This document shows positions 52,939-62,906 of a DNA stretch of 64,000 bases, in pieces. Source of the DNA: Thermogemmatispora carboxidivorans. Lineage in GTDB: Bacteria > Chloroflexota > Ktedonobacteria > Ktedonobacterales > Ktedonobacteraceae. The notes under the pieces were generated by a model. It did not search any database. It saw only the letters and a list, made by a program, of their open reading frames with translations, and was not told the DNA's origin. Position 1 is the first letter of the stretch. Every line of letters begins with the position of its first letter. The position numbers and the translations under genes were made by a program. The stretch spans positions 3,472,001 through 3,536,000 of the forward strand of contig NZ_JNIM01000001.1 of the NCBI RefSeq assembly GCF_000702505.1. Direction: 5' to 3'.

Positions 52939-53057
52939 GGGATGAGCCCGCTCGCTGTCCAGGCCAGCCAACCGCACCCGACCTCTTCCCCCTTCCCCCA
53001 CCCCAGCCCTGAACAGGGCTGGGGACCATCCACCTCATGAGAGACGAACGAGCACTT

Positions 53058-53762
53058 CTAGCGGGTGACCCAGATCTTGGGCGCGATGGATTTCATGATG
53101 GCCACCTCACGCCCATCGACCATCAGGACAGCACTCTCTTCGCTATCGTCAGGATTGAGCTTGCGTCCCTGGGAAACCACGGTCAGGCGCGTGCCCGGCG
53201 TCAACCCGCGCTGGTGGAGGTAGAGGATCAGGGCCGATTCATCCTCAACCACCTCTGAAATGAGGAGAATCGTCGCCGTCTCGCCCGGGGCCAGGGTGGA
53301 AAGCCGCACGGCCCCACTGTCACTGAGATAGGTCCGCGCGTTGGGCACAAGGCCAGGGATGGGATTGCCATGCGGGCAGGTGGTTGGCTGCTTGAGGTTG
53401 AGAATGACTTGCTCCTCAAATTTGCCTGAGATGACGTGCTCCAGACGACAGGCTTCTTCATGGACCTGGTGCCACTCCATGCCCAGAAGATCGACCAGGA
53501 AGCGCTCAGCAAGCCGGTGACGCCGCAATACGGACTCGGCGATCCGATAACCCGCTTCGGTGAGACGTACCTGCCGCTTGCTGTCCATCTCTACGTATCC
53601 ATCACGGACAAGCCGCTTAAGCGTCTCAGTCACCGTTGGAGGAGCCACGCCAAATTTCTGAGCTAACCTTGCTCCAATGACTGTCTCTCCCTCCATGCTC
53701 ATGTTATAAATCGTTTCCAGGTATTCCTCGACAGTTTGACTCACTGATTCTGCGGTCTTCAT
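53058..53762 (-). CDS. DtxR/MntR family metal-dependent regulator
   Basis: The 234-residue protein has the DtxR HTH (VEEYLETIYNM, then IGARLAQKFGVAPPTVTETL), a dimer/metal domain with GYRIAESVLRRHRLAERFL and HEEACRLEHVISGKFEE, and a C-terminal FeoA/SH3-like domain. These regulators bind Fe(II) or Mn(II) and repress metal uptake. Its closest downstream gene on the same strand is the FTR1 permease, whose promoter has an inverted repeat. Start at MKTAESVSQ. Fe versus Mn preference is not decided. Confidence 0.93.
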   Translation of the reverse strand: MKTAESVSQTVEEYLETIYNMSMEGETVIGARLAQKFGVAPPTVTETLKRLVRDGYVEMDSKRQVRLTEAGYRIAESVLRRHRLAERFLVDLLGMEWHQVHEEACRLEHVISGKFEEQVILNLKQPTTCPHGNPIPGLVPNARTYLSDSGAVRLSTLAPGETATILLISEVVEDESALILYLHQRGLTPGTRLTVVSQGRKLNPDDSEESAVLMVDGREVAIMKSIAPKIWVTR

Positions 53763-53820
53763 GATCCTTCTGTTCCCTTTGCTGCTGGCCAAAGCTCGTG
53801 CAAATGGCGATACTACCCCG

Positions 53821-53854
53821 TATGCAGTATAGCATATCAAGCAGGCGGTGCCAA
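53821..53854 (-). promoter_or_regulatory. promoter of the DtxR-family gene with overlapping palindrome
   Basis: -35 TTGGCA (53849-53854), a 17-base spacer and -10 TATACT (53826-53831, with TGC). The -10 sits inside TATGC-N6-GCATA (53821-53836), a candidate autoregulatory operator. The rest of 53763-54179 shows no gene. Confidence 0.55.
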
Positions 53855-54179
53855 ATCAACGGCTGCTCCCTGCCGGCGGACCAGGCCGGGCCGCCAGCGG
53901 GTGCCTCTGGCAACGATAGAGCATCATCGGTCTCTCTATCCATCTCCTTCTACCAGGATAGGGAGACAGGCAAGCCAGCGCTCCTGCCTGTTGCGTGGAG
54001 TAGCCTGAAGGTCCTGTCATAACCTCAGCTGCCGAATTTTGGACAGCAGCCTGCTTCGTGTGGTACGATGAGAGCGGGAGCTGCCTCCGTCGCCCTACCC
54101 TTCCACGGCGCTAAGGCGCGGCGGACCGGCTCGTCTGCGGTTCTTGTACCTTGTGAGGAGATTCTACCAAAAGGAGCGA

Positions 54180-54917
54180 ATGAGTAGTAGTACAGTATTA
54201 ACCAATACAATCTATCTCGTACGCCACGGAGAGAACCCAGCCAATCTGACTAAGGAATTTTCCTATCGCCTTGTTGATTATCCCCTGAATGCCAAGGGTC
54301 TGCTGCAAGCCAGGCAGACCGCCGATTTTTTTCGAGACCAGCCCATCGATGCCATCTACGCCTCACCGCTGAGGCGCGCGCGCCAGACCGCCGAGATCAT
54401 TGCCGAGGCCCTGGCCCTGCCTGTGACCCTGCTAGAGGAATTCCGCGAGATTAATGTCGGCGATCTTGAGCGCCACCCCCCAACCATCGAGCAGTGGAAG
54501 CTCCACGACCAGATCATTGCCGATTGGTATAGTGGCAACTACCTGAGACGCTTTCCCGAGGGAGAGAACTTTCTGGAGCTCTTGCAGCGTATCCGCCAGG
54601 GCCTGCGCAAGGTCATCGCCGGCCAGGGCGGACGCCGCATCATTATCGCCGGGCACGGCGGCATGTTCACGGTACTGGTCAAGTCCCTCTGCTATAATGC
54701 GGATCGCGCGCCAATCTATCATGGGGCAATGAACAACTGCGCGATCACGGAAATCGAGCTGCATGCCTTCGAGGAGGTACTCGTCGGCAACCTGCGCCTC
54801 TGGGCCAGCACCGCTCACCTCTCCGGCCAGGCCGCCGAGCTGGTCCCCGGACAGCTCCAGTACGCCGAGAAGCCCTTGGCCTCACCGGTTTCCGAAGGGC
54901 TGTCTACTGCCCCTTGA
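54180..54917 (+). CDS. histidine phosphatase family protein
   Basis: The 245-residue protein has the RHG motif IYLVRHGENPANLT near residue 10, the second histidine in IIAGHGGMFTVLVKSL and ASPLRRARQTAEII in between, all catalytic in this superfamily (phosphoglycerate mutases and phosphatases). It removes phosphate from an unknown sugar or metabolite. Start at MSSSTVL, with AAAGGAG upstream. Its stop codon overlaps the -35 of the tryptophan T-box promoter. Confidence 0.9.
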   Translation: MSSSTVLTNTIYLVRHGENPANLTKEFSYRLVDYPLNAKGLLQARQTADFFRDQPIDAIYASPLRRARQTAEIIAEALALPVTLLEEFREINVGDLERHPPTIEQWKLHDQIIADWYSGNYLRRFPEGENFLELLQRIRQGLRKVIAGQGGRRIIIAGHGGMFTVLVKSLCYNADRAPIYHGAMNNCAITEIELHAFEEVLVGNLRLWASTAHLSGQAAELVPGQLQYAEKPLASPVSEGLSTAP

Positions 54918-54943
54918 CAGAGCCTGACCCGGTCATCTATACT
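54914..54943 (+). promoter_or_regulatory. promoter of the trpS/trp leader
   Basis: Perfect -35 TTGACA (54914-54919), an 18-base spacer and -10 TATACT (54938-54943). The -35 overlaps the stop codon of the phosphatase gene. Confidence 0.75.
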
Positions 54944-54949
54944 CTTACC

Positions 54950-55345
54950 TGGATACCAAGGCGATAACAACGACATACGATCAGCGACGAGCAGGAAGAG
55001 TATACGGCTCCGCTGCGCACCAGAGAGTCGGGAATGGTGGAAACCGATGCGGCAGCAGTCGTAGAATGGGCCTGTGAGCAGGAGTGCGAACCTCTCCAAG
55101 GAGAGTAGTAGCTGGCTCCCGGAGCGTCCCCCGTTATCGAGGACAGGGTATCAGAGTGTACCCGGCAACGAGGGACCTTGTCCGCTGTGGCCCGCACAGA
55201 ATGCCCAGCGACACGGCGGCGGCAACCGCTTGCCCTCTCTAGCTTGCTGGAGAGAGGCCTACAAAGGGCGGGCGCCAGGGTCTGAAGAAGGGTGGTACCA
55301 CGAAAGCTTCACGCTTCTCGTCCCTGTGACGAGAAGCGTTTTTTA
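54950..55345 (+). promoter_or_regulatory. tryptophan T-box riboswitch with terminator
   Basis: Stem I carries GAGAGTCGGGAATGGTGGAA near 55023 and a specifier loop GTAGAATGGGCC with UGG (Trp) at 55067-55069. The T-box AAGGGTGGTACCACG is at 55288-55302. The terminator ACGCTTCTCGT/ACGAGAAGCGT (55311-55339) ends in a T-run. Uncharged tRNA-Trp binding should prevent termination and switch on trpS and probably the downstream trp genes. Confidence 0.95.
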
Positions 55346-55467
55346 TTGGTTCGCTCCGTTCCACTCAGTCAGTCAGTCAGTACGCTCTGAGCCAGACCAC
55401 GGGCCTCACCCCGGCAGTTGGACCAGTCACGAGGTGTGGCTCTCAGGCCCCGCTGGAGGTCTTTTGT

Positions 55468-56511
55468 ATGACGACGATTGATCACGATCAACAGGTACAG
55501 ACGAGCAGCAGCAGTGCACCACCGCTGAAGAAGCGCACCTTCTCCGGCATCCAACCAAGCGGCGATATCCACCTGGGCAACTACCTGGGGGCAATTCGCA
55601 ATTGGGTACGAACCCAGACAGAATATGACAATATTTACTGTATTGTCGATCTGCATGCCATTACGCTGCCCATCGATCCCCAGGAGCTGCACCAGAATAT
55701 TCGCCAGCTGGCTGCCATCTATCTGGCTTGCGGTCTCGATACGCGCTACTGCAAGCTTTTTGTACAGTCGCATGTGCGCCAGCATGCCGAGGCGAGCTGG
55801 ATTCTGGGTTGCTTCACGCCGATGGGCTGGCTGAATCGCATGACCCAGTTCAAGGCCAAGGCCGGCGAGAACCAGGAGACGGTCGGGGCAGGTATCTACA
55901 TGTATCCGGTGCTGATGGCCTGCGATATTCTGCTCTATCAGACGCACCTGGTTCCTGTCGGCGAGGACCAGCGCCAGCATCTGGAGCTGACGCGCGATCT
56001 GGCTCAGCGCTTCAATCATCTCTACCAGCAGGAGGTCTTTACGATCCCGGCGCCGCTCATCCGTGAGGTTGGGGCCCGCATCATGTCGCTCACCGATCCG
56101 ACCCAGAAGATGAGCAAGACAAACCCTAACCCCAACTCGCGGATCAACCTGCTCGATGACCCGAAGACGATTAAGCAGAAGATCGCTCGGGCAACGACGG
56201 ATTCGCTGCGCCTGATCCGCTTCGATCCCGAACGGCCCGGGATCAATAACCTGCTGACGATGTATCAGGCCCTGACGGAGCGATCGCGCGAGGAGATCGA
56301 GGCGGAGTTTGAGGGCAAAGGCTATGGCGAGCTGAAGGCACGCCTGACAGAGGCTGTGGTGGCTACGCTGGAGCCAATTCAGCGCCGCTACGAGGAGTAT
56401 ATGCGTGATCCAGCAGAGCTGGAGGCGATCTTGCAGGCCGGAGCCGACGCGGTACGCCCGATTGCCGAGGCGACCTTGCAGCACATGAAGAATGTGATCG
56501 GCCTCGGCTAG
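55468..56511 (+). CDS. trpS: tryptophanyl-tRNA synthetase
   Basis: TrpS charges tRNA-Trp. The 347-residue class I synthetase has the HIGH-like block QPSGDIHLGNYLGAIRNW, the tryptophan-site segment GDQRQH-like GEDQRQHLELTRDLAQRFN, and the KMSKT signature (TQKMSKTNPN). It follows the T-box leader directly. Only 77 bases separate it from trpE, so the synthetase and the biosynthetic genes may share a transcript. Confidence 0.97.
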   Translation: MTTIDHDQQVQTSSSSAPPLKKRTFSGIQPSGDIHLGNYLGAIRNWVRTQTEYDNIYCIVDLHAITLPIDPQELHQNIRQLAAIYLACGLDTRYCKLFVQSHVRQHAEASWILGCFTPMGWLNRMTQFKAKAGENQETVGAGIYMYPVLMACDILLYQTHLVPVGEDQRQHLELTRDLAQRFNHLYQQEVFTIPAPLIREVGARIMSLTDPTQKMSKTNPNPNSRINLLDDPKTIKQKIARATTDSLRLIRFDPERPGINNLLTMYQALTERSREEIEAEFEGKGYGELKARLTEAVVATLEPIQRRYEEYMRDPAELEAILQAGADAVRPIAEATLQHMKNVIGLG

Positions 56512-56588
56512 CCTCGGCTCAGGTTTCACACTCAGGCCGGCGGCGCCGCCGAGGCGCTCCGGGGAAGAAGGAGAAGAAGAGGCTGCCT

Positions 56589-58169
56589 ATGTTTTCGCCA
56601 TCTCTGGACGAAGTGCGTTCCTTGCGCCAGAAGCTGGAGGCCGAGGGGGAGATGACCAGCGGCAGGATTCCGCTGGTCCCCCTCTATCGCGATGTGCTGG
56701 CCGATACAGAGACGCCGGTTTCGGCTTACTGCAAGACAGCTCGCGGCCCCTATACGTTTCTGCTGGAGAGCGTGGAGGGCGGCGAGCGCATCGCTCGCTA
56801 TTCGTTTATCGGCATCGATCCGTACCTGGTCTTGATCCAGGGTGAGCAGGAAGCCACGCTGCGCTATCTGAGCTATGAGGATGGAACTCAGCGCTGTCGC
56901 TCGCTGGTCCGCTTGCCTTCTTACGATCCACTCCGGCTGATTGAGCAGGAGCTGGGACGCTATCACCTGCTGAGACCGAGGCAAGAGGGCAATGATGCTT
57001 TGCCGCGCTTCTATGGCGGCGCCGTGGGATATCTGGCCTATGAGGTGGCTTCTCGCTTCGAGCGGCTCCCTGTGCCCTCCGCCGATGAGCTGGGCCTCCC
57101 CCTGGCTATTTTTAGCTTTACGGAGACGGTGCTGGCTTTCGACCATTTGAAGCATCGTCTGCGCGTGATTACGCACCTCCATCTCGACGCATCCGACCTG
57201 GAGGCGGAGTATAACCGCTGCCTGCAGACGATCGAGGGCGTGGTCGCTCGCCTGCAGGAGGAGCTGCGCTTGCCCGCCGAACCTGAGCCGATCTATACCG
57301 GGACGCCAACGGTGACCTCTAGCTTTACGCGCGAGCAGTATGAGGCGATGGTGCGCCGCGCCAAGGAGTACATCGCAGCGGGCGATATTTTTCAGGTGGT
57401 GCCTTCCCAACGCTTGCGCCGCCCGGTCAACGCCGCACCGTTTACGGTCTATCGAGCGCTGCGTACGATCAATCCCTCCCCGTATATGTTCTATCTCGAT
57501 CTGGAGGACTTTGTGGTGCTCGGCGCTTCCCCTGAGTTGTTGGTGCGCGTCGAGGAGGGCGAGGTGACTATTCATCCGATTGCCGGCACTCGCCCCCGCG
57601 GTAGCGATCCTGAGAGCGATCGCCTGCTGGAGGAGGAGCTGCGCCGCGATCCCAAGGAGCGCGCTGAACATGTGATGCTGGTCGACCTGGGCCGCAACGA
57701 TGTGGGCCGCGTCAGCCTGCCCGGTAGCGTTTCTGTGAGCCAGTTTATGGAGATCGAGCGCTATTCTCATGTGATGCACCTGGTCTCAAATGTGGTCGGG
57801 CGGCTGCGCCCCGAGCTGACTCCTTTCGACGCTTTGCGCGCTGGCTTTCCTGCCGGGACGGTGACCGGAGCGCCGAAGATTCGGGCAATGGAGATTATCA
57901 GTGAGTTGGAAGGGATGCGCCGCGGGGTCTACGCCGGCGCTGTCGGCTACTTCAGCCACTCGGGGAACCTGGATACGGCGATCGCTCTGCGTACTATGGT
58001 TATGAAGAACGGACATGCGTATATCCAGGCAGGCGGCGGCGTGGTGGCGGACTCCGATCCCGCCGCTGAGTACCAGGAAAGCATGAATAAGGCTCGCGCA
58101 CTGCTGCGCGCTGTAGAGACGGCTGAGGAGATGGCTCGCACGCAACACCCTCGTTATGCTCACACCTGA
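56589..58169 (+). CDS. trpE: anthranilate synthase component I
   Basis: TrpE makes anthranilate from chorismate and ammonia from TrpG. The 526-residue protein has the tryptophan feedback motif in [19 protein letters not shown], the chorismate block [12 protein letters not shown], the catalytic [17 protein letters not shown] and [15 protein letters not shown], plus [17 protein letters not shown]. The inhibitory site looks intact. It precedes trpG by 91 bases. Confidence 0.97.
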   Translation: MFSPSLDEVRSLRQKLEAEGEMTSGRIPLVPLYRDVLADTETPVSAYCKTARGPYTFLLESVEGGERIARYSFIGIDPYLVLIQGEQEATLRYLSYEDGTQRCRSLVRLPSYDPLRLIEQELGRYHLLRPRQEGNDALPRFYGGAVGYLAYEVASRFERLPVPSADELGLPLAIFSFTETVLAFDHLKHRLRVITHLHLDASDLEAEYNRCLQTIEGVVARLQEELRLPAEPEPIYTGTPTVTSSFTREQYEAMVRRAKEYIAAGDIFQVVPSQRLRRPVNAAPFTVYRALRTINPSPYMFYLDLEDFVVLGASPELLVRVEEGEVTIHPIAGTRPRGSDPESDRLLEEELRRDPKERAEHVMLVDLGRNDVGRVSLPGSVSVSQFMEIERYSHVMHLVSNVVGRLRPELTPFDALRAGFPAGTVTGAPKIRAMEIISELEGMRRGVYAGAVGYFSHSGNLDTAIALRTMVMKNGHAYIQAGGGVVADSDPAAEYQESMNKARALLRAVETAEEMARTQHPRYAHT

Positions 58170-58260
58170 CCTGACCTACCGCCAGCCGGGCCGCCGCTTC
58201 CTTTGCCTGCGCTCGCTGACGCTGCCGGTCTCTGTCAGGAAGAGAGGAGAGGCGCAAGCA

Positions 58261-58824
58261 ATGATCTTACTGATCGATAACTACGATAGCTTTACTTACA
58301 ATCTTTATCAGTATCTCTCTGAGCTGGGGGCCGAGGTGCTGGTCCGGCGCAATGATCAGATGACGCTGGAGGAGATTGCCGCCCTGCAGCCAGAGCGCAT
58401 TGTGATTTCGCCCGGCCCCTGTACTCCCAATGAGGCCGGTCTCTCGTGCGAGATCATTGCCACATTTGGGCCGCGCCTGCCGATTCTAGGCGTCTGCCTG
58501 GGCCATCAGGCCATCGGCCAGGTCTACGGTGGCCGCGTCATCCGCGCGCCAGAGCCGGTGCATGGGAAGACGAGCCTGATCTATCATCGTGGTCAGGGCT
58601 GTCTCCGTGATCTTCCCAATCCTTTCGAAGCTAATCGCTACCACAGCCTCATCGTCGAGCGCTCCTCTCTCCCGGCAGAGCTGGAGATTACCGCCGAGAC
58701 GGCGGATGGCTTGATTATGGGCCTGCGCCACCGTCGCTATCCCGTCGAAGGGGTGCAGTTCCACCCCGAGTCGATTATGACAACGGTCGGCAAGGACCTG
58801 TTGCGCAACTTTCTCACTCGTTAA
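58261..58824 (+). CDS. trpG: anthranilate synthase component II (glutamine amidotransferase)
   Basis: TrpG releases ammonia from glutamine for TrpE. The 187-residue class I amidotransferase has the active cysteine in [12 protein letters not shown], the His/Glu pair in GVQFHPESI, and the N-terminal [15 protein letters not shown] and VISPGPCTP. Start at [11 protein letters not shown], with GAGGAG about a dozen bases upstream; the longer frame begins inside trpE. Confidence 0.97.
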   Translation: MILLIDNYDSFTYNLYQYLSELGAEVLVRRNDQMTLEEIAALQPERIVISPGPCTPNEAGLSCEIIATFGPRLPILGVCLGHQAIGQVYGGRVIRAPEPVHGKTSLIYHRGQGCLRDLPNPFEANRYHSLIVERSSLPAELEITAETADGLIMGLRHRRYPVEGVQFHPESIMTTVGKDLLRNFLTR

Positions 58825-58957
58825 GCTCAGGCGCCCCGCCAGCCTTCGCGGCGCGTTGGCGGTTGGGCGTCTGGGTGAAGCTGCTGAGCCAGGCGCTCAG
58901 TCAGGTAGAAGACCAGCATTATGACAGGCTGGCTAGCACAGAAAAGAGGTGCTCCCG

Positions 58958-60013
58958 ATGATTCGCGAAGCCATCGCGCAAGTTGTTGCCGGCGCTACGC
59001 TCAGCGAGGAGGAGGCGGCAGCGGTGATGGAGGAGATCATGTCGGGCGTGGCAACCCCCTCCCAGATGGGGGCTTTTCTGACCGCTCTGCGTATGCGTCC
59101 CGGAGGTGAGGCGCCCCAGGAGATCGCTGGCCTGGCGCGCGTGATGCGCGAGAAGGCGCTGCACGTCCACCTCCGTGAGGAGGTGGCCATCCGAGCGCTG
59201 GATACCTGTGGCACAGGCGGCGATGGAGCCGGTACCTTCAATTTTTCGACTGCGGCAGGCATCCTGGCTGCTGCCGCCGGGGCCCACGTGGCAAAGCACG
59301 GCAACCGCTCGGCGACGAGCCGCTGCGGCAGCGCCGATGTGCTGGAGGCCCTGGGTGTGCGCATCGATTTGGGACCAGAGGCAGTGGCGCGCAGCGTTCA
59401 GGAAACGGGCTTTGGCTTTATGTTTGCCCAGACCTACCACCCGGCCATGAAGCATGTCGGCCCAACGCGCCGCGAAATCGGTATTCGTACGGTCTTCAAT
59501 ATTCTCGGCCCGCTGACGAATCCGGCTGGCACTCGTTATCAGGTGCTGGGCGTGGCCGATGGCTCCCTGCTGCGCAAGATGGGGGAGGTCTTGCTCCTGC
59601 TGGGCTGCCGTCATGCGCTGATTATCCACGGCGAGGATGGCATTGATGAGTGTTCACTGGCGGCGCCTACGCGCGTCTGCGAGGTACGCGAAGGGGAGGA
59701 GCTGCGCGAGTATGTGATTACGCCCGAGGAGGCTGGCCTGACGCGCTGCAGCGATCGCCACCTCTTCCAGGGGGGCGATCCTCAGCAGAACGCGGAAATG
59801 CTACGCCGCTTGCTCAGTGGCAAGATCGATGGTCCGCTGGCCGACATGCTCTATTTGAACACGGCGGCGGCCCTGCTGGCGAATGAGTGCGTCTCTTCTC
59901 TGGCGGAAGGGGTCCGACTGGCACGCAGCACGGTGCGCGAGGGCCGGGCCAGGCGCAAGCTGGAGGAGGTCGTGGCTTGCTCGCAGTCGCTGGCCACCAC
60001 CAGTGGCCTGTAG
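58958..60013 (+). CDS. trpD: anthranilate phosphoribosyltransferase
   Basis: TrpD joins anthranilate with PRPP. The 351-residue protein has the family block DTCGTGGDGAGTFNFSTAAG (PRPP site), KHGNRSATSRCGSADVLEALG, and TRREIGIRTVFNILGPLTNPA. Helical N-terminal domain precedes the alpha/beta core. Start at ATG 58958 (MIREAIAQ), with AGAGGTG upstream; a GTG nine bases earlier is a weaker choice. Confidence 0.97.
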   Translation: MIREAIAQVVAGATLSEEEAAAVMEEIMSGVATPSQMGAFLTALRMRPGGEAPQEIAGLARVMREKALHVHLREEVAIRALDTCGTGGDGAGTFNFSTAAGILAAAAGAHVAKHGNRSATSRCGSADVLEALGVRIDLGPEAVARSVQETGFGFMFAQTYHPAMKHVGPTRREIGIRTVFNILGPLTNPAGTRYQVLGVADGSLLRKMGEVLLLLGCRHALIIHGEDGIDECSLAAPTRVCEVREGEELREYVITPEEAGLTRCSDRHLFQGGDPQQNAEMLRRLLSGKIDGPLADMLYLNTAAALLANECVSSLAEGVRLARSTVREGRARRKLEEVVACSQSLATTSGL

Positions 60014-60087
60014 ACCTGCTCCGCTGCTTTCCAGCGGCAAGCCAGATCAGACTACGGGGAAGGCAGAGACGAGGGAGGAGATGAGCG

Positions 60088-61554
60088 ATGTTTCTTGAGC
60101 AGATTCTGGCCCGCACGCGCCTCGATTTGGAGGAGCGCCGGCGCCTGCTTCCTTTGGAGAGCCTGCAAGAGCGGGCAGCGGCCCAGCCCCCGGCGCGCGA
60201 TTTCGCCACCGCCCTGCAGTCGAGTGCAAGCGAGCATGGGCTGCGGCTGATTGCTGAGATTAAGCGCGCCTCTCCCTCGAAGGGAGCGCTGGCGCCCGAC
60301 CTTGATCCGGTGGCTCTGGCTCGCACTTACGAGGCTGCCGGGGCGGCAGCGATCTCGGTCCTGACCGAGCCGCATTTCTTTCTGGGCGCTCCCGAGCACC
60401 TGATAGCGGTTAAGGAGGCGGTGAGCCTGCCTGTCCTGCGCAAAGATTTCATCGTGGATGAGTACCAGGTCTATGAGGCGCGCGCCTGGGGCGCCGATGC
60501 GCTGCTGCTGATCTGCGCGGCCCTGAGCGCTGAGGAACTGGCGCGACTCCTGCAGCTCACGCGCCGACTTGGGATGGAGGCCCTGGTCGAGGTCCATAGC
60601 CCGGCGGAGGCAGAGATGGCCGTGGCCGCAGGGGCGCGCGTGATCGGGGTCAACAGCCGCGATCTGGTGACTTTCAGTATGAACCCGTTCTTGATTCGCG
60701 AGCTGCGCCGGCTGCTGCCTGCCGATTGCATTGTGGTAGCCGAGAGCGGGATTCATACGGAAGCCGATGCGCGCCGCTTGCGTCGCTACGATGTGCAGGC
60801 CATGCTGGTGGGCGAATCGCTGGTGAAGGCCGGCGATGTGCGCGGACAGATCAGCCGGCTGCTGCATGGGGCCAATCACGGTCTCCAGGTGAAGATCTGC
60901 GGCCTGCGTCGCCCGGAGGCCCTGCGGGCAGCTCTGGAGAGCGGCGCCGATTTGCTGGGCCTGATGTTCTACCCGCAGAGCAGACGCTATCTGGCACCGT
61001 CGCAGGCTCGGAACCTGCTGAGTGAGGCCGGCTATCTGGCTCTGGCCGAGCAGGGCCAGGCAGTGCCTGATCTGGTCGGGGTCTTTGTGAATGAGGAGAG
61101 CCAGCGGATCAATGAGCTGGCCGAGGAGTTGGGCCTGCACTTTGTGCAGTTGCATGGGGGGGAGTCGCCGGAGTTCTGCACCAGCCTGCAGCGCCCGGTC
61201 ATCAAGGCGCTGCCGGTGCACGGTCCCAACTCCCCGGAGGAGGCGCGCCGCTATGCGGCGGTCGCCTGGCGGTTGCTGCTCGATACGCCCACGGCGAGCT
61301 ATGGGGGCAGCGGTCAGATCCACGACTGGGAGCTGGCGCGGACGATCGCCGCTGAGACCCCGGTCTTGCTGGCCGGCGGCCTGACTCCCGCCAACGTTGT
61401 TGAGGCCATTGCTACCGTTCGACCCTGGGGCGTTGATGTGAGCAGCGGCGTTGAGAGCAACGGCGAAAAGGACCCGGATAAGATCCGCTCCTTTATTGAG
61501 GCCGTGCGCCAGCACAGCCAGCAGTTATCAGATCTCCAGGCCATCAGGCAGTGA
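60088..61554 (+). CDS. trpCF: fused indole-3-glycerol-phosphate synthase and phosphoribosylanthranilate isomerase
   Basis: One 488-residue chain carries two barrels. Residues 1-255 are TrpC (AEIKRASPSKG, LRKDFIVDEYQVYEARAWGA, LVEVHSPAEAE, VIGVNSRDL, VAESGIHT). Residues about 265-488 are TrpF (KICGLRRPEALRAALESGAD, MFYPQSRRYL, DLVGVFVNE, LLAGGLTPANVVEAI, GVDVSSGVE). The order C-then-F and short linker (near GANHGL) resemble the E. coli enzyme, but origin may be separate. The fused protein makes two successive steps in one polypeptide. GGAGGAG precedes the start. Confidence 0.97.
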   Translation: MFLEQILARTRLDLEERRRLLPLESLQERAAAQPPARDFATALQSSASEHGLRLIAEIKRASPSKGALAPDLDPVALARTYEAAGAAAISVLTEPHFFLGAPEHLIAVKEAVSLPVLRKDFIVDEYQVYEARAWGADALLLICAALSAEELARLLQLTRRLGMEALVEVHSPAEAEMAVAAGARVIGVNSRDLVTFSMNPFLIRELRRLLPADCIVVAESGIHTEADARRLRRYDVQAMLVGESLVKAGDVRGQISRLLHGANHGLQVKICGLRRPEALRAALESGADLLGLMFYPQSRRYLAPSQARNLLSEAGYLALAEQGQAVPDLVGVFVNEESQRINELAEELGLHFVQLHGGESPEFCTSLQRPVIKALPVHGPNSPEEARRYAAVAWRLLLDTPTASYGGSGQIHDWELARTIAAETPVLLAGGLTPANVVEAIATVRPWGVDVSSGVESNGEKDPDKIRSFIEAVRQHSQQLSDLQAIRQ

Positions 61555-61623
61555 AGAAAAAATCATGCTCTCACTGCAGAGTAATCTCATGTGCTATCAG
61601 TTCACCTAGCGAGATAGAAAGAG

Positions 61624-62886
61624 ATGCAGCAACATCTAGAACAGCAGGAGCATAAGACGTCGGCAGCAGAGCCGTATCAGCATGGGGCCTATCCCGACGC
61701 TCGCGGGCGCTTCGGCCCCTATGGGGGCAGGTTTGTGCCAGAGAGCTTGATGCCCCTCCTGAGCGAGCTGGAGGCGGCCTATCGCGAGGCACGCCATGAC
61801 CCAGCCTTTGAGGAGGAGCTGCAGGAGCTGCTGCGCTCGTTTGTGGGCCGCCCGACGCCGCTCTATTATGTGCCGCGCTTCTCGCAGTTGGTGGCCCCAG
61901 GCGTGCGCGTCTATCTGAAGCGCGAGGACCTGGCCCATACAGGGGCCCATAAGATCAATAATGCGCTGGGACAGGGCCTTCTGGCGAAACGCATGGGCAA
62001 GCGGCGCATCATCGCCGAGACAGGAGCCGGTCAGCATGGCGTGGCCACAGCGACGGTCTGCGCCATGCTGGGACTGGATTGCATTATCTACATGGGCGCC
62101 GAGGACATCGAACGCCAGTCGCTCAATGTCTTTCGCATGCGCCTGCTCGGCGCCGAGGTCCGCTCGGTTGAGAGCGGCAGCCGCACCCTCAAGGACGCCA
62201 TCAATGAGGCGATCCGTGACTGGGTGACCAACGTCGAGACGACCTTTTATGTGATCGGCTCGGTGGTTGGACCCCATCCCTATCCCTTGATGGTGCGCGA
62301 TTTCCAGTCGATCATCGGACGGGAGGCGCGCGAGCAGATTCTGCAGCTGGAGGGTCGCCTGCCCGACCTGATCGTGGCCTGCGTAGGCGGCGGGAGCAAT
62401 GCGATGGGGATCTTCTACCCCTTCGCCGATGCGCCCGAGGTGCGTCTGCTCGGCGTTGAGGCGGGCGGCCAGGGCCTGGCTACGGGCCAGCATGCCGCCA
62501 CCCTGGTGGCAGGCCGTCCGGGTGTACTCCACGGCGCCTTCAGTTATCTGCTCCAGAACGAGGATGGCCAGGTACTGGGAACGCACAGCATTTCCGCCGG
62601 CCTCGACTATCCCGGCGTCGGCCCAGAGCACAGCTATATGAAGGATACGGAGCGCGCCAGCTATGTGGCAGCCGATGATGCCCTGGCTCTGCGCGGCCTG
62701 CAGGCTCTGAGCCAGAGCGAGGGGATCATTCCCGCCCTGGAGCCAGCCCACGCCCTTGGTCACCTGCTAGAGATGGGCGCACAGGGCGAGCTGGCTCCTG
62801 GCAGTCTGGTCATTGTGAACCTCTCGGGACGCGGCGACAAGGATATGGCGACCGTGGCCCGGGAGTTAGCGGTCAAGATCTCATAA
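61624..62886 (+). CDS. trpB: tryptophan synthase beta chain
   Basis: TrpB condenses indole with serine using PLP. The 420-residue protein has the PLP lysine in [34 protein letters not shown], the phosphate loop [14 protein letters not shown] and [16 protein letters not shown] near the end. About 20 extra residues precede the usual start. It is followed after 20 bases by trpA, its alpha partner. Confidence 0.97.
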   Translation: MQQHLEQQEHKTSAAEPYQHGAYPDARGRFGPYGGRFVPESLMPLLSELEAAYREARHDPAFEEELQELLRSFVGRPTPLYYVPRFSQLVAPGVRVYLKREDLAHTGAHKINNALGQGLLAKRMGKRRIIAETGAGQHGVATATVCAMLGLDCIIYMGAEDIERQSLNVFRMRLLGAEVRSVESGSRTLKDAINEAIRDWVTNVETTFYVIGSVVGPHPYPLMVRDFQSIIGREAREQILQLEGRLPDLIVACVGGGSNAMGIFYPFADAPEVRLLGVEAGGQGLATGQHAATLVAGRPGVLHGAFSYLLQNEDGQVLGTHSISAGLDYPGVGPEHSYMKDTERASYVAADDALALRGLQALSQSEGIIPALEPAHALGHLLEMGAQGELAPGSLVIVNLSGRGDKDMATVARELAVKIS

Positions 62887-62906
62887 CATGCTAGTCGAGC
62901 AGAACC

